Source of the DNA: Strigamia acuminata
Lineage: Eukaryota > Arthropoda > Chilopoda > Geophilomorpha > Linotaeniidae
Reading direction: 5' to 3'
DNA length: 64,000 nt
Assembly (NCBI GenBank): GCA_949358305.1
Contig: OX442316.1
Location: 5,084,001-5,148,000, forward strand
Position 1 is the first letter of the stretch. Each line of letters begins with the position of its first letter. This document shows positions 60,877 through 64,000 of this stretch, piece after piece. A model generated the notes under the pieces. That model was given only the letters and a program-made list of their open reading frames with translations. It was not told the origin of the DNA and did no database searches. The translations under genes were made by a program, and so were the position numbers.

Positions 60877-61910
60877 TTATTTCCCTTGGTGTTTCCTCTC
60901 CTTCTGCAATAACTTCTTTCGTTTGCGAATTAAATATTTATCCAATTTGTGGCCTTTTTGCAATTCTTTGTACTTGTCCACCAGTTCTTGTTTATCCGAC
61001 GTAGCTGCGAAGAAAAATAAATCAATTAAAGGATTAATAAAACGTTTGAAGTGTGATTTTAAATTACATTTGGCGCGATAGAACGGTTTCTGTCCGCTTT
61101 CGAGTTGTTCGACCAATTCTTTCTGCATTTCGGCCTTTTTGGCTTTCCGCTCGGCTTTTTGTTTGTCCGTTCGTTCTTGGTTTTCCTGTAATTTCGGTAA
61201 ATTCCATGTTTTACTCGCTATTTTTAATGTTTAAATTATTATCTTACGTATTTATTAATTAATAATTTTAGTTCTTGCTTCTTTTCTGGATCTCTTTCTC
61301 TCTTATGCGCTAATTTTAACTCCTGAAAGGTTAAAATAATTCAATTTCATGTTATATTTGTCGAAAATAAGTTCCGTTGTACGTTTTTTTCGTTGGTTTT
61401 CATCTCCTTGACGAAGTAATAGGATTGTTTGAACAGTTTATCGTCGTAAGTGCCGGACAGATCGTCAAATCGTGGATCACGAGTAACCTAATGTGGGAAA
61501 ATTGTTAAATTGGCCACTCGGAATGTTTGAAATATATTTTACTTTTGTTTTAATCGGTATAACTTCGCGAAATCTTGGCACTTGTTTCTTAGATGATTCT
61601 TCTCGTGGTCTGTTTTTATTCTCTCGGTGAAAATGTCTCATGTTTCTCTCGGGTTTTGAGTCAAATAAAACCTTGTTGCAACTATAAATACCCGGATCAA
61701 TTAAATCAACGAAAGCGATTAATAAATTTCGATCAATTACAGTTTAGTTCCGATTTCTTCTTTCAGGCACTGAATTTCTTCGAAAGTCATTTCACTTAAT
61801 TCTAAAAATAAAAAAAAATTGACTCTTAGAAAAATAAAATAAAATATCAGATTAAATGTATCATTATTCTAACCTTGTCGCAACTCAATATGTTTGCTAG
61901 TAGAGGCCAT
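60877..61910 (-). CDS. RRP36: RRP36 homologue, rRNA processing
   Basis: Seven exons in frame, 220 aa: 61910-61874, 61801-61741, 61681-61543, 61487-61383, 61322-61248, 61185-61068, 61004-60877. Family blocks in order: LSEMTFEEIQCLKEEIGTKL; KNRPREESSKKQVPRFREV; VTRDPRFDDLSGTYDDKLFK; a long basic, helical Lys/Glu region; ESGQKPFYRAKSTSDKQELV; and the C-terminus LDKYLIRKRKKLLQKERKHQ. These match RRP36, a nucleolar factor needed for early pre-rRNA cleavage (sites A0-A2) in the small-subunit processome. All introns are 50-66 bp. A reader keeping the last intron would get a false hydrophobic stretch near 61020-61060. Confidence 0.92.
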
Positions 61911-64000
61911 TTTTTCGTTCAAATCGAGCACTAAACTAGGCCAATAAACATGTGTAAACAACCGCCATTACTACTTTTGCACAGGGCACGAATTGCACAG
62001 TGCCGCCACCATGAGCCGATTTTTGAAACAATTCTATATTGAACCTAATAAACATTTATATTTATGTTAAAAATTACTATAAAAATCACAAATTGCTGCA
62101 GAAAAAAAATTCTTAGTACAAAATTCAAAACGATTTTCTTAAAATCAGATTGTTTTCCTATAGATTGTTTATAGATACAATTCAATCCCCATTTTTTAAT
62201 TTTTTTTTAATTTCCACATATTTTCATTATTTTGTTTAATGCAAACCATTTTTTATTATTAAGATAATCATGAAGTGGGCAAGGAAATTTTTAACGCGGA
62301 AAATTCATGCACCAAAGAACCCAATTTGCAGCCAAGGTTTGAAAAGAAGATATGAACCATCAACTCGGCTATAAATCTGTCAACGAGTGTCGATTGCACT
62401 TTTCTCCCCTCCTTCGAAGAACGGTTATCGAGAACAATTAATTGGATTACGTCAGTAACCACCATCTACCAATGGCAGTTGGCACCCGTGTTTACTTACA
62501 CATTGGAACTTTTCTACTTTTACGACTCCAATTAGGTTTATTCGTACTGAACTGCTAAACTCCAATTACCGCATCCTTAACCTGCTGTTATATATATTTT
62601 TAACACCAAATTTTATAAAAATCGAATATAAAACAAAAAATAGCAAATTTTTATAACTGAAATGCACCTGTAATTTACACGCTGGGTAAGTGTTCGAATA
62701 AGTCATGAAAATTAAAAAGATTTCCTTTTTAATTTTCATTTTATAATAGTAAGGCACAGTTAATTAGGTATTCATGTATCTAATGTTATTTAAGGTGGGA
62801 ATTACACCTGCACATTTAAACTCTAAAAATTACATCAAGTTGTCATAATTTTACGTGATTTCTTCGGTTGAAAAGAATTAATTTTGGTCGAAACGAGAGC
62901 AAAATTGTGTTTTTTAATGCGCTAAACTGAAATCCACACAAATTTGGGTAAATCGTACCGAGATTACAAATTCTATATATTTGTATTGATTCATTTGACT
63001 TTATTTATATATTTGTATAAATATTTGTTATTATTTTCAAAATTACAAACGCTAAAGTGACATTTTTTAATCATTTAAAAGAGTTATTTCAAAGCCGCCC
63101 ACCATATCGCTCAAAAACTCACATTTTTATAAACGAATACGTCCAATAGTTTTTCTTCATATTATTATTATTATTTTAAATCCCTTTAATGTCTATACTG
63201 GGAACATCCATGGGTTGCCCGGTTTCATCAGAATTTCAAACCAAGATGCCGTAGTTGCAAGGCATTGCGAGCATATTATCCGAAACGAACCGGACACTCC
63301 AAAACACAATTCGGGCGTCTTAGCACGCATCTCCCTCGCTTTTGATGATGCCGGTCAATCGCTACCGTGATAACATTTGTGGACACTGTTGGACCACCAC
63401 CACAAGACCAGACAACCACTATTTACATTTACAATTCACCCACGTACCACCAAAAACACTCCAAACAGCAAATATCGACAACCGCAAATATCGACAACCG
63501 CGCAACATTTATCCACGAAACCAACAAAAAAAAACGCGAAAAACTCCAAAAACCACGACACAAACATCAAGTTGGACCGTGAACACAGTGAATAAAATCC
63601 CGAGCGAAACCGACGCAGGAGTAATGTGCAATTCGGTTCGGAGCGCACGGATTATTCAGATACGGCGTTTGTGGATTACATAATTCCGCTTTTTCTCGTT
63701 TAAAATCCTAATTCAAAGGGTTATTCAGTTTAAGGAATGGTGTTGGTACTTGTACCGACGTACCGAAGTTTCTTAACGACCAGAAAATTACACAGGTAAC
63801 GTTGACGAGTCATTTAATTAGTCGTTTGCGCCACTCGAATCGAGTTGCTCCGAGTTGGAGGTTGCTTGTTGTGTCCCTAATAACAGATGTGCCTTGCTCT
63901 TGTGAACTGCGATAAGAATGGCCCGTGCAAGTAGCACCTGATTTTGCAGTCTCTGCCTCTTGTAGGACAGTTTTCGAGCACCCACAGGTGCAAATTACAT
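61911..64000. other. Intergenic right edge, possible 5' exon of the next gene
   Basis: No gene is established. Around 63300-63700 the sequence is less AT-rich and open for 113 codons, but composition is Thr/Asn/Lys-rich without a domain. A plausible donor, TTACACAG|GTAACG near 63794, could end a 5' non-coding exon of a gene running off the window. A 16-bp word (AAATATCGACAACCGC) is duplicated near 63470-63500. Confidence 0.35.

Noticed and set aside
63342-63683. 113-codon ORF near the right edge
   Set aside because: No domain, leader or homologous motif; more likely 5' non-coding sequence of a following gene.
1-64000. tRNA, rRNA or bacterial operon features
   Set aside because: No cloverleaf with a TTCRA arm and no rRNA-like blocks were recognised by eye, and there is no bacterial gene organisation; a covariance-model search would be needed to exclude small RNA genes.

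Overview
This window is eukaryotic nuclear DNA from an arthropod, almost certainly an insect. It is AT-rich, the genes have many short introns (about 50-600 bp) with GT-AG borders, AATAAA signals follow several genes, and the recognisable proteins are insect-type: a TRPA channel, a PAN-plus-ZP apical matrix protein, xanthine dehydrogenase, acid lipases and low-complexity secreted structural proteins. A beetle-like genome would fit, but the sequence alone does not fix the order. Exon structures were assembled by hand from reading frame, splice dinucleotides and phase, so borders are predictions.

Layout. 1-8.9 kb: one intronless Thr-rich membrane protein gene (2108-3598), a near-perfect 23-bp x 34 minisatellite (4461-5237), otherwise AT-rich intergenic DNA. 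8.9-20.6 kb: five secreted, compositionally biased proteins (Pro/Arg/Tyr, Asn/Pro/Tyr, short Gly, long Gly, Asn/acidic). All five have the same plan: a tiny first coding exon of 15-27 nt and a phase-0 intron inside the signal peptide, as in insect cuticle and eggshell genes. 22.1-30.9 kb: a head-to-head pair, an AIDA (axin interactor, dorsalization-associated) orthologue on the minus strand and a complete xanthine dehydrogenase (rosy-type) on the plus strand, with a 398-bp Harbinger-like MITE in one XDH intron. 31.4-39.7 kb: possible orphan terminal exons, then an acid-lipase locus with one dead copy split by two transposon insertions, two intact and recently duplicated lipases, and a small predicted secreted or membrane gene between them.

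40.3-45.3 kb: two paralogous single-pass membrane proteins with four extracellular cysteines, matching intron phases and cytoplasmic PPxY motifs; I do not recognise the family. 45.7-52.7 kb (minus): a TRPA-subfamily channel of about 1269 aa with many ankyrin repeats and two possible in-frame N-termini. 55.4-59.0 kb: a 701-aa neyo/nyobe/morpheyus-type protein (three PAN modules, ZP domain, furin site, TM), carrying an inverted second copy of the MITE in an intron. 60.5-61.9 kb: a small DPY30-motif (DYDC-like) gene and an RRP36 rRNA-processing gene, convergent with stop codons about 20 bp apart. The right end is intergenic and may hold the 5' part of another gene.

There is no single pathway. 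The functional blocks are a structural-protein cluster with apical-matrix genes, a tandem lipase family, and several unrelated housekeeping or sensory genes. The least described items are the PPxY paralogue pair, the small gene between the lipases, and the microexon-led secreted cluster.
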